Source of the DNA: Elusimicrobia bacterium RIFOXYB2_FULL_48_7
Lineage (GTDB): Bacteria; Elusimicrobiota; Endomicrobiia; CG1-02-37-114; XYA2-FULL-39-19
Reading direction: 5' to 3'
Length of the DNA: 5,672 nucleotides
NCBI GenBank assembly: GCA_001800495.1
Contig: MGVM01000071.1
Coordinates: 3,536 to 9,207, forward strand
Shown here: positions 5,637-5,672 of the stretch, in pieces
How the letters are laid out: each line of letters opens with the position of its first letter
Numbering within the stretch: the first letter of the stretch is position 1
The notes under the pieces: model-generated
The model's database searches: none
Told to the model about the DNA's origin: nothing
The model's input: the letters and a program-made list of their open reading frames with translations, nothing else
Position numbers and translations under genes: made by a program

Positions 5637-5665
5637 ATAATATAACACTTTACTCTTAAAGTCAA
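5637..5665 (-). promoter_or_regulatory. Sigma70-like promoter of glnS
   Basis: Reading the - strand, TTGACT (5665-5660) and TATTAT (5642-5637) are 17 bases apart, each one mismatch from consensus. Six bases separate the -10 box from the glnS ATG, so the predicted start of transcription is the A of that ATG. An overlapping TATATT two bases upstream is a second -10 candidate, but its spacing is 15. Confidence 0.55.
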
Positions 5666-5672
5666 ATCAATG

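Overview
This is a bacterial chromosomal segment. One end is occupied by the 3' part of a glutamyl-tRNA synthetase gene (gltX) and the other by a complete, oppositely oriented glutaminyl-tRNA synthetase gene (glnS). A tRNA-Gln gene with anticodon CTG lies between them. The species cannot be named from the sequence. Base composition is moderate, Shine-Dalgarno sites are clear on most genes, the tRNA has no encoded CCA, and the bacterium has a GlnRS, which only some bacterial lineages carry. A free-living Gram-negative-type bacterium from an uncultured or environmental phylum is plausible but is inference.

Layout on the + strand: gltX (partial, to 976); a 94-residue DUF1844-type protein (989-1273); tRNA-Gln(CTG) (1291-1362) only 17 bases further on; and a perfect 20-bp inverted repeat with a 9-base loop (1372-1420) followed by a T-run. 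The repeat could act as a terminator and also resembles REP-type palindromes. A good sigma70-like promoter (1448-1476) then precedes four same-strand genes: a chloroperoxidase-type alpha/beta hydrolase with a large internal deletion (1515-2063), an aldo/keto reductase (2069-3031), an iron-type superoxide dismutase (3106-3732) and a 56-residue basic protein starting MPLIKGKS (3755-3925). glnS (3960-5630, - strand) converges on this group. Its promoter lies at the right edge and is placed so that the transcript may start at the ATG itself.

Two themes emerge. The first is glutamate/glutamine aminoacylation: GluRS, a tRNA-Gln and GlnRS lie within one short stretch, with the tRNA probably co-transcribed with gltX. 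The second is a small redox or stress group (hydrolase remnant, AKR, SOD, small protein) between the tRNA and glnS, probably one operon and possibly an accessory insertion.

No wholly new system is evident. The points most worth a second look are the in-frame deletion that removes the catalytic-acid region of the hydrolase, the clustering of the Glu/Gln charging genes together with unusual tRNA-Gln identity positions, the probable leaderless start of glnS, and the long palindrome abutting the tRNA.
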